DNA of 29,101 bases from Ruminococcaceae bacterium UBA7212 (GCA_002490525.1 DKUE01000017.1:1-29101), one strand, 5' to 3'; shown: positions 14,335 to 22,796, numbered from the stretch's first letter. Made by a program: numbers and translations. The notes: generated from the sequence alone by a model not told the origin.

Positions 14335-15129
14335 CTACAGCACTTTCGACAGAAATTCCTGCAAGCGAGAATTTTTCGGATGGTTAAATACCGCATCGGG
14401 CGTACCCTGTTCTAAGATTTTACCGTCATCCATAAAGAGCACACGGTCGCCGACCTCACGTGCAAAGCCCATTTCGTGGGTAACAACAACCATAGTCATA
14501 CCGCTTGTTGCCAAATCCTTCATCACATCCAAAACCTCACCGACCATTTCAGGGTCTAACGCCGAGGTGGGTTCATCAAACAGCATTACATCCGGATTCA
14601 TGGCAAGCGAACGCACAATCGCAACACGCTGTTTCTGCCCGCCTGAGAGCTGAGACGGGTATGCATCCGCTTTATCGGAAAGCCCGATACGCTCCAACAG
14701 TTTCAGGGCATTCTCTTTCGCATCCGCCTTGATTTGTGCGGAAGATTTTAACTCGGCATCGGTTTTCCCGAATTTTTTGGAACTGCGTTGCAATTTCCGC
14801 ATTTTCTTTTTCTGCGTCAGCACAGGTGCTAAGGTAATGTTGTCAAGCACTGTCATGTTGTTAAACAAATTGAAATGCTGGAACACCATGCCGATATTTT
14901 GCCGTTGCTCGTTGATGTCCACCTTCATGTCCGTCAAATCCACGCCGTGATACAGCACTTGACCCGAAGTTGGGTCTTCCATACAGTTCAGGCAACGCAA
15001 AAGCGTGCTTTTACCCGAGCCCGACGGTCCGATGATAACAACCTTTTCGCCTTGCTCAATTGTTAAATCAATTCCTTTTAATACCTGCAAATCGCCAAAG
15101 CTTTTGGTCAGGTTAACGACCTCTATCAC
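14335..15129 (-). CDS. Polar amino-acid ABC transporter ATP-binding protein
   Basis: A 264-aa ATPase of the GlnQ/HisP group. It has Walker A GPSGSGKST, Q-loop VFQHFNLFNNMTVLDNI, signature LSGGQKQR, Walker B VMLFDEPTSALDPEMVGEV and an H-loop in VVTHEMGFA. Between the Q-loop region and the signature there is an extra stretch of about 25-30 residues rich in Lys and Arg (near 107-135, around KKKMRKLQRSSKKFGK). Some clostridial homologues share this insert. The start is a GTG within the end of the permease gene (17-bp overlap), with GAGGAA just before it. Confidence 0.95.
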   Translation of the reverse strand: MIEVVNLTKSFGDLQVLKGIDLTIEQGEKVVIIGPSGSGKSTLLRCLNCMEDPTSGQVLYHGVDLTDMKVDINEQRQNIGMVFQHFNLFNNMTVLDNITLAPVLTQKKKMRKLQRSSKKFGKTDAELKSSAQIKADAKENALKLLERIGLSDKADAYPSQLSGGQKQRVAIVRSLAMNPDVMLFDEPTSALDPEMVGEVLDVMKDLATSGMTMVVVTHEMGFAREVGDRVLFMDDGKILEQGTPDAVFNHPKNSRLQEFLSKVL

Positions 15130-15832
15130 TCTTCCTCAGGCTCCTTTCCATCAGCTTTACAAGCAGACTGATTACCAGTACCAAAACAATATAAATGACC
15201 GCCATAACCAGATACGGAATCATAAATTCGTAGGTTGCCGTACCGATTTTCCGAAATGCAACATACAGGTCCGTTGCCCCGATAAAGCTGACAATGGAAG
15301 TCTCTTTCACCAAAGTAATAAACTCATTGCCGAGTGTCGGTAAAATATTTTTAACCGCCTGCGGAATCACAATTTTAATCATGGTCGTGCCAAAGCTCAA
15401 GCCCATGGCACGCCCACCTTCCATCTGTCCGGGGTCAACCGACAAAATGCCGCTGCGCATAATTTCGGAAATATATGCACCCGAATTCATGCCGAACACA
15501 ATACAGGCAACCGTAACTGACGGAATATTTACGCCCATAAGCGGCAGAGCGACGAAGTAAAACAGCAACAGCTGTACAACCATAGGCGTACCGCGAAAAA
15601 ATCCGACATATACGCTGCAAATGCCGTTTAAGACCTTCGGCAGTTTCTTATATTTCGGCAAAACGCGAACGGTTGCAATCAAAGTACCGATGACAATACC
15701 GATTAAAAGACCCACAACAGCAATCTTCGCCGTATTCTGCAGCCCGGTTAAAATCTCGGATATGTATGCATCCGCGCTGCTGCCCTGAAACAGCTCTATA
15801 AATTTTTGAAATTTACGTGCAAAGCTACCCAT
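15113..15832 (-). CDS. Polar amino-acid ABC transporter permease (HisM/GlnP type)
   Basis: A 239-aa membrane subunit with about five TM helices. It has the characteristic N-terminal signature GLQNTAKIAVVG, the GFFRGTPMVVQLLLFYF segment and the EAA loop GGRAMGLSFGTTMIKIVIPQ. The frame extends to 15874, but that part contains the intercistronic hairpin. The ATG at 15832 has AAAGGG at 9-nt spacing and matches the family start, so it is used. Lies between the binding protein and ATPase genes of one importer. Confidence 0.94.
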   Translation of the reverse strand: MGSFARKFQKFIELFQGSSADAYISEILTGLQNTAKIAVVGLLIGIVIGTLIATVRVLPKYKKLPKVLNGICSVYVGFFRGTPMVVQLLLFYFVALPLMGVNIPSVTVACIVFGMNSGAYISEIMRSGILSVDPGQMEGGRAMGLSFGTTMIKIVIPQAVKNILPTLGNEFITLVKETSIVSFIGATDLYVAFRKIGTATYEFMIPYLVMAVIYIVLVLVISLLVKLMERSLRKSDRGR

Positions 15833-15862
15833 ATTCAAACCCTTTATCTGTCTGAGATACGA

Positions 15863-15892
15863 CAATAGCCTCACCGAAAGGTGAGGTTATTG
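15863..15892 (-). promoter_or_regulatory. Intercistronic hairpin after the binding-protein gene
   Basis: On the complement CAATAACCTCACC and GGTGAGGCTATTG pair over 13 bp (one wobble) around a TTTC loop, with no T-run. Such hairpins between binding-protein and permease genes stabilise the upstream mRNA or cause partial termination, giving excess binding protein. Confidence 0.6.
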
Positions 15893-15914
15893 CCAAACGC
15901 TTATTTAAATAGAA

Positions 15915-16766
15915 TTATGCGGCTTCGTTGATGGATTTTACAATAGAATCCGCAGGAGCGGCATCAATAATAACATACTGCAAATTACCGTTCACAACAT
16001 CCTGCACCGCCATTGCACCGTTGGAATAGCCTGTTGCCGTTACTTTAAAGCCGTTTGCTTCATAATCGCCCGTGCTCTCTGTAAACAACTGTCCGGTTGT
16101 ACCGTTTTGGAAACCGATATTGGTTGTATTGTCCATAGTTTTAAGAATTGCGATTACATCATCTGCGGTTTTACACTCGTCAAATTTGGTGTCATCGCCC
16201 TTCACAATCAGTTTCTGAGAAGCCTGATAATAAGACTCCGAGAAGGTAACAGACTCTTTACGCTCTTCGTTAATCGTCAAGCCTGCCATAGCGATGTCAC
16301 ACTTATGACTGCCGACAGCAAGGCAAACCGCCTCAAAATCCATGTGCTGAATAACGAGCTCTTTGCCGAGCTTCTCTGCAAGCAGAGCGGCGATTTCCAT
16401 ATCTACGCCAAGGAAATTATCCCCTTCCGAATATTCAAAAGGCGGAAACTCCGCATTGGTGGCGACAACCAACTGGTCTTTGCTCTCATCTAACTGTGCA
16501 GATTTGATGGCTTTGGGTGTACCGCTGCCGAAATAGTTGTTGAAAACTTCATCTAATTTACCGTTTGCTTTAATTTCGGTAATAAACGCATTCACCTGTT
16601 CCAACAGCTCAGGTTGATTCTTATCAACGCCGAATGCATATTCTTCATCGGTCAAATTCACATTAATTACCTTAACGGCAGGCGTTTTTGCACCGCAGGC
16701 CGCGAACATGCCGACAACCAGCACCAACGTCATAAGAAGCGCTAAAATTTTTGTTGCTTTTTTCAT
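15915..16766 (-). CDS. Amino-acid ABC transporter binding lipoprotein, apparently circularly permuted
   Basis: A 283-aa lipoprotein (lipobox FAAC, Cys24). The usual SBP_bac_3 start, QLVVATNAEFPPFEY, appears only at residue 98. Before it, residues 33-80 (INVNLTDEEYAFGVDKNQ, ELLEQVNAFITEIKANGKLD, NNYFG) match what is normally the extreme C-terminus of this family (EEYAIAV, LLE, NKAL, GTLD, KYFG). Conversely the protein ends right after YVIIDAAPADSIV, where that C-terminal segment would normally follow. The lobes between are ordinary (AEKLGKELVIQHMDFE, CDIAMAGLTINEERKE, SESYYQASQKLIVK). The final helices have thus moved to the front, probably packing in the same place. Strong promoter, AAGGGG SD and an ABC partner pair downstream show it is an expressed receptor, likely for polar amino acids. 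Confidence 0.92.
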   Translation of the reverse strand: MKKATKILALLMTLVLVVGMFAACGAKTPAVKVINVNLTDEEYAFGVDKNQPELLEQVNAFITEIKANGKLDEVFNNYFGSGTPKAIKSAQLDESKDQLVVATNAEFPPFEYSEGDNFLGVDMEIAALLAEKLGKELVIQHMDFEAVCLAVGSHKCDIAMAGLTINEERKESVTFSESYYQASQKLIVKGDDTKFDECKTADDVIAILKTMDNTTNIGFQNGTTGQLFTESTGDYEANGFKVTATGYSNGAMAVQDVVNGNLQYVIIDAAPADSIVKSINEAA

Positions 16767-16798
16767 TGTTACTGCCCCTTTACATAAATTATGGTATT

Positions 16799-16827
16799 AC
16801 TATACACCAGATTGTATAATTTTGCAA
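16799..16827 (-). promoter_or_regulatory. Promoter of the amino-acid importer operon
   Basis: On the complement TTGCAA (16827-16822), a 17-bp spacer, then TATAGT (16804-16799), 33 bp before the start codon of the binding protein. Confidence 0.8.
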
Positions 16828-16840
16828 GTAAAATGTATTT

Positions 16841-17299
16841 TTATTCGTCTTTTGTGTTTTTCTTACGGAAAACGAACCATTTTCCGAACACATAATTAGC
16901 AACAATCACAATAACCTGTGCAATTGTTTTTGCGGCAAACTCGCCGACAGGCAACGATGCATACATATAGGTATTCATATGCAAAACATCCAACAGCAGT
17001 TTCAGCGTTACCCATTCCATGCCGAGAGATAAAAGCCGTGCCGCTATAAATTCCGCGAACTCAAGCGCTATTGCACGGACGCCCTTGGCACTGCTTTCAA
17101 ACACCCACTTTCGATTAGTCACATATGCAAACAAAACCGCGCCAATCCAAGCAAGTACGGTTGCCGCAGACCAACCGAGCTTAAACCCCGCTGTGCAGGA
17201 AAAATAAATGATGTAATTAACAACAGTAGTCAAACCGCCGAAAAAAATATACAGAATCGGTTCCTTGTATTTTAAAAAGAGTGCTTTTAATTTTCCCAT
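16841..17299 (-). CDS. GtrA-family membrane protein
   Basis: A 152-aa protein with four predicted TM helices. GtrA features are visible: LYIFFGGLTTVVNYIIYF in TM1, the FAYVTNRKWVFES loop after TM2, and a closing NYVFGKWFVFRKK. GtrA-like proteins are linked to flipping or handling of polyprenyl-phosphate-linked sugars in surface polysaccharide synthesis. The longer frame to 17344 overlaps ispF; the ATG at 17299 with GAGGG 10 nt upstream is the better start. It lies 13 bp after ispF in the same unit. The pairing with isoprenoid genes is suggestive, since its presumed substrate carrier is an isoprenoid, but may be chance. Confidence 0.88.
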   Translation of the reverse strand: MGKLKALFLKYKEPILYIFFGGLTTVVNYIIYFSCTAGFKLGWSAATVLAWIGAVLFAYVTNRKWVFESSAKGVRAIALEFAEFIAARLLSLGMEWVTLKLLLDVLHMNTYMYASLPVGEFAAKTIAQVIVIVANYVFGKWFVFRKKNTKDE

Positions 17300-17312
17300 A
17301 ATCTCACTGCCC

Positions 17313-17810
17313 TCATATGAATTTGATACCCGGTGTCTCTTCAATTAGACAAACAGCATGTGCGGCAATGCCTTCTTTTGCACCTGTAAAACCGAGCCCT
17401 TCCTCGGTTGTGGCCTTGACACTGACCGACGATACAGGCAAATCGCAGGCATTCGCAATATTTTCACGCATTTGCGGAATAAAAGGTGCCAATTTCGGCA
17501 CCTGTGCCAAAACGGTTGCATCAATATTTTGTACGGTATAGTGCGCCTTCTTTAACAGCTTAACAACTTCGCGAAGCAGCTGCATACTGTCCGCGCCTTT
17601 ATACCGCACATCCGTATCGGGAAAATGCTTGCCGAGATCACCGAGAGCAGCCGCCCCTAACAGCGCATCACTGACAGCATGCAGTAAAACATCTGCATCG
17701 GAATGCCCTAGCAAACCGATGCCGCCGTTTTCGATTTTTACCCCGCCTAAAATCAGTTTACGCCCTTCTGTCAGACGGTGTACATCATAACCGTGCCCTA
17801 TTCGAAACAT
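17313..17810 (-). CDS. ispF: 2-C-methyl-D-erythritol 2,4-cyclodiphosphate synthase
   Basis: Fifth step of the MEP isoprenoid pathway: cyclises CDP-ME 2-phosphate to MEcPP with loss of CMP, as a zinc-dependent trimer. The 165-aa length is normal. The metal ligands are in the DVH motif near the N-terminus (GHGYDVHRL) and in LLGHSDADVLLHA. The substrate loop FPDTDVRYKGADS and the C-terminal KATTEEGLGFTGAKEGIAAH are both canonical. It overlaps the end of ispD by 13 bp and is translated with it. Confidence 0.97.
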   Translation of the reverse strand: MFRIGHGYDVHRLTEGRKLILGGVKIENGGIGLLGHSDADVLLHAVSDALLGAAALGDLGKHFPDTDVRYKGADSMQLLREVVKLLKKAHYTVQNIDATVLAQVPKLAPFIPQMRENIANACDLPVSSVSVKATTEEGLGFTGAKEGIAAHAVCLIEETPGIKFI

Positions 17811-18550
17811 TTTTCTTTTCTCCCTGCAAGTATACCCTCTGCCAGCACGACATCCTCCGGCGTGGTAATTTTTATATTTTCGTAACTGCCCTCAACCATA
17901 AACACGGGAATTCCCGCCGCTTCCATCAACTTACAGTCATCTGTAAAGGTGAGGCTGTTCGGCACAGCGTCAGCGGCATGCAAATACATCTGCCTTGCAA
18001 ACACCTGCGGCGTATGAACCGCCCAGAGGGTGGAACGATCGGGAGTATCCAAAATTCTGCCGTCTTCCGCCGCCACCTTAATGGTGTCCTTGACGCGCAC
18101 GCCTGTAGCGGCGGCATTTTCACAAAATGCCTTTTGTACAGTTGTTTCAATAATCTCCTGTGTAACTAAGGGGCGGGCGCCATCGTGAATCGCAAAGAAT
18201 TCCGAATGCGGCGAAGCGCGGCGAATGGCGGCAAAAACGCTTTCCTGCCGTGTTTCCCCACCTTTTACAATATCTGTTACCTTTGCAATTTCATAAGCCT
18301 GCACTGCCGCAAATAAATCGGGAATGTCCTGCTCACGTACGGCCACAACAATCTCATCTATCCATGTACTCTCGGCAAATGCGCGAAGCGTCCGAATAAG
18401 CACAGGGACGCCGTCAATTCGCAGTTTCTGCTTATTGACGCCGCCCATTCTGGTGGAGTTGCCCGCCGCTACAATCACCGCCGTGACAAACGGACGCGCG
18501 GGTGCGGCAGACAACTCTGCATCTTCTTTTCTTTTACGGAATAAATGCAT
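17798..18550 (-). CDS. ispD: 2-C-methyl-D-erythritol 4-phosphate cytidylyltransferase
   Basis: Third MEP-pathway step: joins CTP and MEP to give CDP-ME. The nucleotide-binding start AVIVAAGNSTRMGGVNKQ has the conserved Arg and Lys. Further hallmarks are HDGARPLV, GVRVKDTIK and TDDCKLMEAAGIPV. The 250-aa product is slightly long because of a basic N-terminal 25 residues (LFRKRKED and following) before the domain, which is unusual but has GGGGGA ahead of the ATG. First gene of ispD-ispF-gtrA. Confidence 0.95.
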   Translation of the reverse strand: MHLFRKRKEDAELSAAPARPFVTAVIVAAGNSTRMGGVNKQKLRIDGVPVLIRTLRAFAESTWIDEIVVAVREQDIPDLFAAVQAYEIAKVTDIVKGGETRQESVFAAIRRASPHSEFFAIHDGARPLVTQEIIETTVQKAFCENAAATGVRVKDTIKVAAEDGRILDTPDRSTLWAVHTPQVFARQMYLHAADAVPNSLTFTDDCKLMEAAGIPVFMVEGSYENIKITTPEDVVLAEGILAGRKEKCFE

Positions 18551-18606
18551 CGGGAGTCCCCCAAAATACAGCGAATTTTGTTTACAGGGCTTTGTGCGAT
18601 GTATTT

Positions 18607-18635
18607 ATTCTACAACAATCACAACAATTTTTCAA
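18607..18635 (-). promoter_or_regulatory. Promoter of ispD-ispF-gtrA
   Basis: On the complement TTGAAA (18635-18630), a 17-bp spacer, then TAGAAT (18612-18607). The -35 lies inside the last codons of the aminotransferase gene, so the isoprenoid genes have their own start although they follow in the same direction. Confidence 0.65.
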
Positions 18636-19884
18636 GTGTTGCCAGCTTTATGCAAAGGCAAAGCACTTCAACCGCCTTTTTCAACTCTTCTGTTGACGGA
18701 TATGTCGGTGCAATTCGGATATTTCTGTCAGCGTCATCCTTACCGTACGGATAAGTAGCCCCAACCGAAGTCAGCACTACACCGAGTTCCCGGCACAGTT
18801 CACCGACACGCTTTGCACTGCATTCCGTTGTATTCAGACTGATAAAATAACCGCCTTTCGGCTCCGTCCAACGTGCCAAATCGTTTTCACGCAGTTCGCG
18901 GTCTAAGGCATCCAAAACAATACGGAATTTCGGCGCGATAATCGCCGCATGCTTTTTCATATGTGCCGCTATACCTTCCGCATCTTTAAAGTATTTTACG
19001 TGGCGCAACTGATTCATTTTGTCATAGCTGATAGTCTGCATGGAAAGACGTGCTTTAATCGCGCGGATATTCTTGTCTGATGCGGCAACTGCAGAAACGC
19101 CCGCACCCGGAAAACTGATTTTGGAAGTGGAAGTAAATTCCACAAACATATCTTCCGAACCATATGGCCTGCAGGCTTCAAAAATATTCAAAAGACGGTC
19201 GGGTCGGTCGTCCAAATTGTGTACAATATAGGCATTGTCCCAAATCACACGGAAGTCCTTTGCCGCGGGTTTTAACGCCGCCAACGCACGCACAGTATCA
19301 TCTGTATACGTAATGCCGTCGGGATTCGAATACTTCGGCACACAGAACATACCTTTGACGCTCGGGTCTTGGACAAGTTTCTGAATTTTCTCGACATCGG
19401 GACCGTTCGGGGTCATTTCCACATTCAGCATTTCAATGCCGAAATGCTCGCAAATGGTAAAGTGACGGTCATACCCCGGCACATTGCAGATAAATTTGAT
19501 TTTCCCCTGACGCATCCAAGGCTCTTCGCCCGCGCCGTGCGTCATGCACTGCGAAATATAGTCAAACATCAGGTTCAAACTGGACGCGCCGCCGATAATT
19601 ACATTGGCAGGGTCAACCTCCAAAATTTCTGCAAACAGCTTTCTGCACTCGGGAAGGCCCTCAAGCACACCGTAATTTCGGCAGTCAAAGCCGTTTTCCG
19701 CCTTGCAGTCGCACACGCCGATAACGGTTTTTAATATATCCATGGAAAGGTCCAGCTGGTCGGCACCCGGTTTGCCGCGGGACATATCCAACTTTAAATT
19801 CATTTTTTTGAGCATTTCGAATTCTGCGTCCAAGCTTTTTTTACGCTTACGCAGTTCTTCTTTGGACATCTGCGAATACTGCAT
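18619..19884 (-). CDS. Aspartate aminotransferase, subgroup Ic (MocR-type fold I)
   Basis: A 421-aa PLP enzyme of the Asp_aminotransf (PF12897-type) family, which transfers the amino group between aspartate and 2-oxoglutarate. Recognisable elements are LDMSRGKPGADQLDLSMD near the N-terminus, FDCRNYGVLEGLPECRKLFA, the NVIIGGASSLNLMFDY cofactor strand, the YSNPDGITY turn, VIWDNAYIVHNL with the PLP-pairing Asp, and TSTSKISFPGAGVSA with the Schiff-base Lys. The C-terminal PKGGYFISLNTTECSAKRV and IRIAPTYPS complete the fold. The start at 19884 has GGAGG 8 nt upstream. It has its own promoter and is likely monocistronic. Confidence 0.93.
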   Translation of the reverse strand: MQYSQMSKEELRKRKKSLDAEFEMLKKMNLKLDMSRGKPGADQLDLSMDILKTVIGVCDCKAENGFDCRNYGVLEGLPECRKLFAEILEVDPANVIIGGASSLNLMFDYISQCMTHGAGEEPWMRQGKIKFICNVPGYDRHFTICEHFGIEMLNVEMTPNGPDVEKIQKLVQDPSVKGMFCVPKYSNPDGITYTDDTVRALAALKPAAKDFRVIWDNAYIVHNLDDRPDRLLNIFEACRPYGSEDMFVEFTSTSKISFPGAGVSAVAASDKNIRAIKARLSMQTISYDKMNQLRHVKYFKDAEGIAAHMKKHAAIIAPKFRIVLDALDRELRENDLARWTEPKGGYFISLNTTECSAKRVGELCRELGVVLTSVGATYPYGKDDADRNIRIAPTYPSTEELKKAVEVLCLCIKLATLEKLL

Positions 19885-19928
19885 ATCCTAAGCCTCCGAA
19901 TTTCATACATTTTTTTGATTACCGATAA

Positions 19929-19957
19929 ATTTTATTACATTTTATGTTTTTTTGCAA
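19929..19957 (-). promoter_or_regulatory. Promoter of the aspartate aminotransferase gene
   Basis: On the complement TTGCAA (19957-19952), a 17-bp spacer, then TAAAAT (19934-19929), in an AT-rich gap between this gene and the sulfatase. No clear sulfatase terminator is visible in the rest of the gap. Confidence 0.6.
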
Positions 19958-20050
19958 TATATGTTTTTGTTTCCTGCAAAAATTCCATGAAAGAACCAAG
20001 TAAAAGGTATTCCCGCAAGGCTTTTCGTGCATTTCCGCTAAAGAAAAACG

Positions 20051-21370
20051 CTATTTTTTGCGCACAAATAATGCAGGCAACACGACCGGTTTCTCTTCGT
20101 CCGCATTTTGCATTTCCCGTATCAGCAAATGCCGCATGGCTTTGCGTGCTTCTTTATAAGCAGAATTTCGAATTAGGTTCACCTTTTCACACGGGTCTTT
20201 TTCTAAATCATACAAATAATCTTCAAAATAAACCTTTGCTTTATGTTTTGTAAAGCCCGAACCGACCGACCGCACGGAATATTTGTATTTTTTCGTACGC
20301 ACTGCACGACCGCACTGACTTTCACTGATTTGTATAAACACGCAGTCGCGTTCTGTTTCGCCCGATAGCATAGGAACAATGGATTTTCCCGAAAAGCTCT
20401 GCGGAATCGGAATCCCTGCAAGGTCTAACAATGTCGGAGGCAAATCAATTAGACTGACAAGACTTTCCACACGTTTTCCGCCGCAGAACGGTCCGCCTGC
20501 AATAATCAGAGGCGTATGCGTTGCGCTGTCATGGCAGGAACGCTTATACTCCATATTCCGTGTTTTGAAATGCGAGCCATGATCGCTTGTATAAATAATC
20601 ACGGTATTTTCGTAAAGTCCTTTTTCTTTCAGCCTTTCTACCAAACGGCCGACATTCGCATCCAAGCGATTGATGGCCGCCATATAATCGGGGTACATCT
20701 CCCGATAATCCCCCGGCAAAAAGGAGAGGTCATCAGGGATAGGATAATCCCTATACTGCTCTACGGTTTCTTTCGGTCCTTCGTACCGCTTATGATCATT
20801 TTGATGATGCGGCTCAATGTGGGAAACGAACAGGAAAAACGGTTTATCCGAGGTCTTTTGGTCAAGGTATTCTAATGCAAAATCATTGATACAGTCTGCA
20901 CGGTATCCTTTAAAATCAATCTGATTGCCGTCGCCGTCGAAAACATAGCCGTCATAGCCGTGCGAAGTAAATTCCAGAACATCGGCGGCGCGCCACCAAT
21001 CCTTATACTCGCCTTGCATATCTTTTGGGATTGCCGTTTTTTCACAATGCATGCCGACATTCGGGAAACGGTCGGATGCCAAATGCCATTTTCCGACATA
21101 GGCAGTCTCATATCCCGCTTCGTTAAAATAGGCGGCGAGCGGTTTTATGTGCTTCGGCAGCGGCACTCCGTTCCAGTAACACCCGCATTCCGTCGCGTAT
21201 TGCCCCGTTTGCAGGCACGCACGCGCAGGACCGCAGACCGGCTGACAGGTAAAGGAATTCTCAAACAAAACGCCTTCCTGCGCTAACTCCGTTAAATTCG
21301 GCGTAACGGTTTCATTCACCGTATCCCACCGTTGCTGGTCACTGAAATAAAAAATGATATTTGGGTTCAT
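20051..21370 (-). CDS. Type I sulfatase (formylglycine-dependent)
   Basis: A 439-aa alkaline-phosphatase-superfamily enzyme that hydrolyses sulfate esters. The N-terminal metal site IIFYFSDQQRWDTV and the modification motif CGPARACLQTG (C-x-P-x-R with Cys as the formylglycine precursor) are intact, as are YVGKWHLASDR, VSHIEPHH and the second metal site IIYTSDHG. In an anaerobe the Cys would be converted by a radical-SAM maturase (anSME), which is not in this window. No signal peptide is visible, so the enzyme is probably cytoplasmic and acts on imported sulfated sugars or sulfate esters. The ATG at 21370 has AAAGG about 10 nt upstream; the longer frame overlaps the exporter gene. It follows the TauE/SafE gene by 16 bp. 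Confidence 0.93.
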   Translation of the reverse strand: MNPNIIFYFSDQQRWDTVNETVTPNLTELAQEGVLFENSFTCQPVCGPARACLQTGQYATECGCYWNGVPLPKHIKPLAAYFNEAGYETAYVGKWHLASDRFPNVGMHCEKTAIPKDMQGEYKDWWRAADVLEFTSHGYDGYVFDGDGNQIDFKGYRADCINDFALEYLDQKTSDKPFFLFVSHIEPHHQNDHKRYEGPKETVEQYRDYPIPDDLSFLPGDYREMYPDYMAAINRLDANVGRLVERLKEKGLYENTVIIYTSDHGSHFKTRNMEYKRSCHDSATHTPLIIAGGPFCGGKRVESLVSLIDLPPTLLDLAGIPIPQSFSGKSIVPMLSGETERDCVFIQISESQCGRAVRTKKYKYSVRSVGSGFTKHKAKVYFEDYLYDLEKDPCEKVNLIRNSAYKEARKAMRHLLIREMQNADEEKPVVLPALFVRKK

Positions 21371-21386
21371 ATTGAATACGCCTTTC

Positions 21387-22166
21387 TCAGCAAAATGCGG
21401 TAACCGCATTGTATAAAGTTAACATCATCATAGAAAATATTGCCAGTGAAAAGGTAATCCGTGCCGCGTTCTCACTGCATCTTCGGTTTAAAACCGCGCC
21501 GAGCAAACCGCCCAGCACCGCACAGGGTATAATTACAAAAAGCATTTTCAAGTCGTAGCCCTGCACACCGCCGCGCATAAGCTGAACCCCCAAATTGGAC
21601 AGCTGTGAAAAAAAGATAACGGCAACAGAATACACTGCTGCATCTCGTACGGAAAAGGAAAACAGCAATGTCAGAGCCGCAACATTGATAGGCCCGCCGC
21701 CGATTCCCAAAAACGCCGCCACTGCACCGAGCAACAAACCGGCACAAAGAATCCCGAAGGGATTTTTCAGCCGTGCCGTTTTCACACGGATATTCACAAA
21801 AACAAGCACACTCACAAGCAATGCACACAGCATTGCGGACTGTACCCCTTTCACCGTTTCCGCAGACTGTACAGACTGCAAAGCGGCTGAAAAAACACTG
21901 TTTCCAAAAAAACCGCCAAGCACCGCGCCGATGGACAGCGGAAACAAAATCCGTTTTTGAAAAGAAACGCCTTTTTTCAAATACTTCGCTGTAGAAGTAA
22001 CGGACATGGCAAACACAGCGCAGGAGGAAAAAAAGGAGATTTCCGCAAGCGTATGCATATGCAATACATCCAGCATCGGCTTTATAATGACGCCGCCGCC
22101 TAAGCCGACAAATGCGCCGAGTAAAGTCGAAAGAAAAATCACAACGGAATAAATCAAACATTGCAT
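21387..22166 (-). CDS. TauE/SafE-family sulfite/organosulfonate exporter-like protein
   Basis: A 259-aa membrane protein with about eight TM helices in two repeats. Each repeat carries the family's glycine-rich motif: GAFVGLGGGVIIKPML at the start and AAFLGIGGGPINVAAL in the second half. Family members export sulfite, sulfoacetate or related anions, though many have unknown substrates. The start at 22166 is chosen because GGAG lies 6 nt upstream; an ATG at 22178 has no SD. It is the first gene of a pair with the sulfatase. Sulfate released in the cytosol by the sulfatase could be its substrate, an inference from context. No promoter could be assigned in the short upstream gap next to the insertion-sequence remnant. 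Confidence 0.9.
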   Translation of the reverse strand: MQCLIYSVVIFLSTLLGAFVGLGGGVIIKPMLDVLHMHTLAEISFFSSCAVFAMSVTSTAKYLKKGVSFQKRILFPLSIGAVLGGFFGNSVFSAALQSVQSAETVKGVQSAMLCALLVSVLVFVNIRVKTARLKNPFGILCAGLLLGAVAAFLGIGGGPINVAALTLLFSFSVRDAAVYSVAVIFFSQLSNLGVQLMRGGVQGYDLKMLFVIIPCAVLGGLLGAVLNRRCSENAARITFSLAIFSMMMLTLYNAVTAFC

Positions 22167-22233
22167 AATAATCTCCATTCTGCCGCTAAAGCGTCAGCAC
22201 AAAGTCGTAGAAGTTATTCTCACTTAAAATGGT

Positions 22234-22740
22234 ATGGTCGCAAAACACGAAAGTCTTATTTCACTTCTTTGCACCATCCCGGGTGTTGACCGTAATTCTG
22301 CAATTACAATAATTTATGAGATTGGAAACGATATGTCGCAGTTTGGTTTCTCAAAACGTTTGTGTTGTTGGGCGGGATTAACACCCGGCAACAACGAATC
22401 TGCCGGAAAGAAAAAGTCTGTTCGCATTACACGTGCAGGAGTTTATCTCAAACCTGCATTGGTGCAAATTGCCCATGCAGCCGTGAAAGCTACAGACAAT
22501 TCTTACTACCGCTTAAAGTATGAGCAAATTTCAAAGCGTAGAGGAAAGAAACGTGCCATTATTGCCATTGCAAGAATGATTCTCACTTCTATTTTCCAAA
22601 TGATGACTACGGGTGAAGTTTGGAATCCCGCCGACCTTTTCAAGGTAGATATGCCTGAAACCCTTAAAGAAAAGCAATTATCCAAGGCTGTGAAGCAAAC
22701 GACTAAATTCCTTGAAAAGCAAGGCTTAACCGTCGATTAA
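22234..22740 (+). pseudogene. IS110-family transposase, C-terminal half
   Basis: The 168 codons correspond to the C-terminal Transposase_20 part of IS110/IS1111 recombinases: SLLCTIPGVDRNSAITIIYE, the CCWAGLTPGNNESAGKKKSV stretch with the conserved serine, TRAGVYLKPALVQIAHAAVK, and a normal C-terminus after NPADLFKVDMPE. The N-terminal RuvC-like DEDD catalytic domain is missing, and an in-frame TAA sits three codons before the first ATG. The remnant therefore cannot transpose. The 5' breakpoint is near 22230, right beside the divergent TauE/SafE gene. The tail is undamaged, suggesting a fairly recent deletion. Confidence 0.9.
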
Positions 22741-22766
22741 ACTTTAAATCTTAGCTTTTAACTTCA

Positions 22767-22796
22767 ACCCTGCAAAAACCTTTTTCCTTGCAGGGT
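22767..22796 (+). terminator. Hairpin after the transposase remnant
   Basis: ACCCTGCAA (22767-22775) and TTGCAGGGT (22788-22796) pair perfectly around a 12-nt loop, followed by ATTTTCCTT. A weak intrinsic terminator, or part of the non-coding right end of the IS110 element. The rest of 22797-22896 shows nothing further that I can identify. Confidence 0.55.

Noticed and set aside
15915..16766. Frameshift or assembly error as the explanation for the odd binding-protein layout
   Set aside because: The frame is open throughout and has a normal lipobox, SD and promoter; the N-terminal segment is family-like rather than random.
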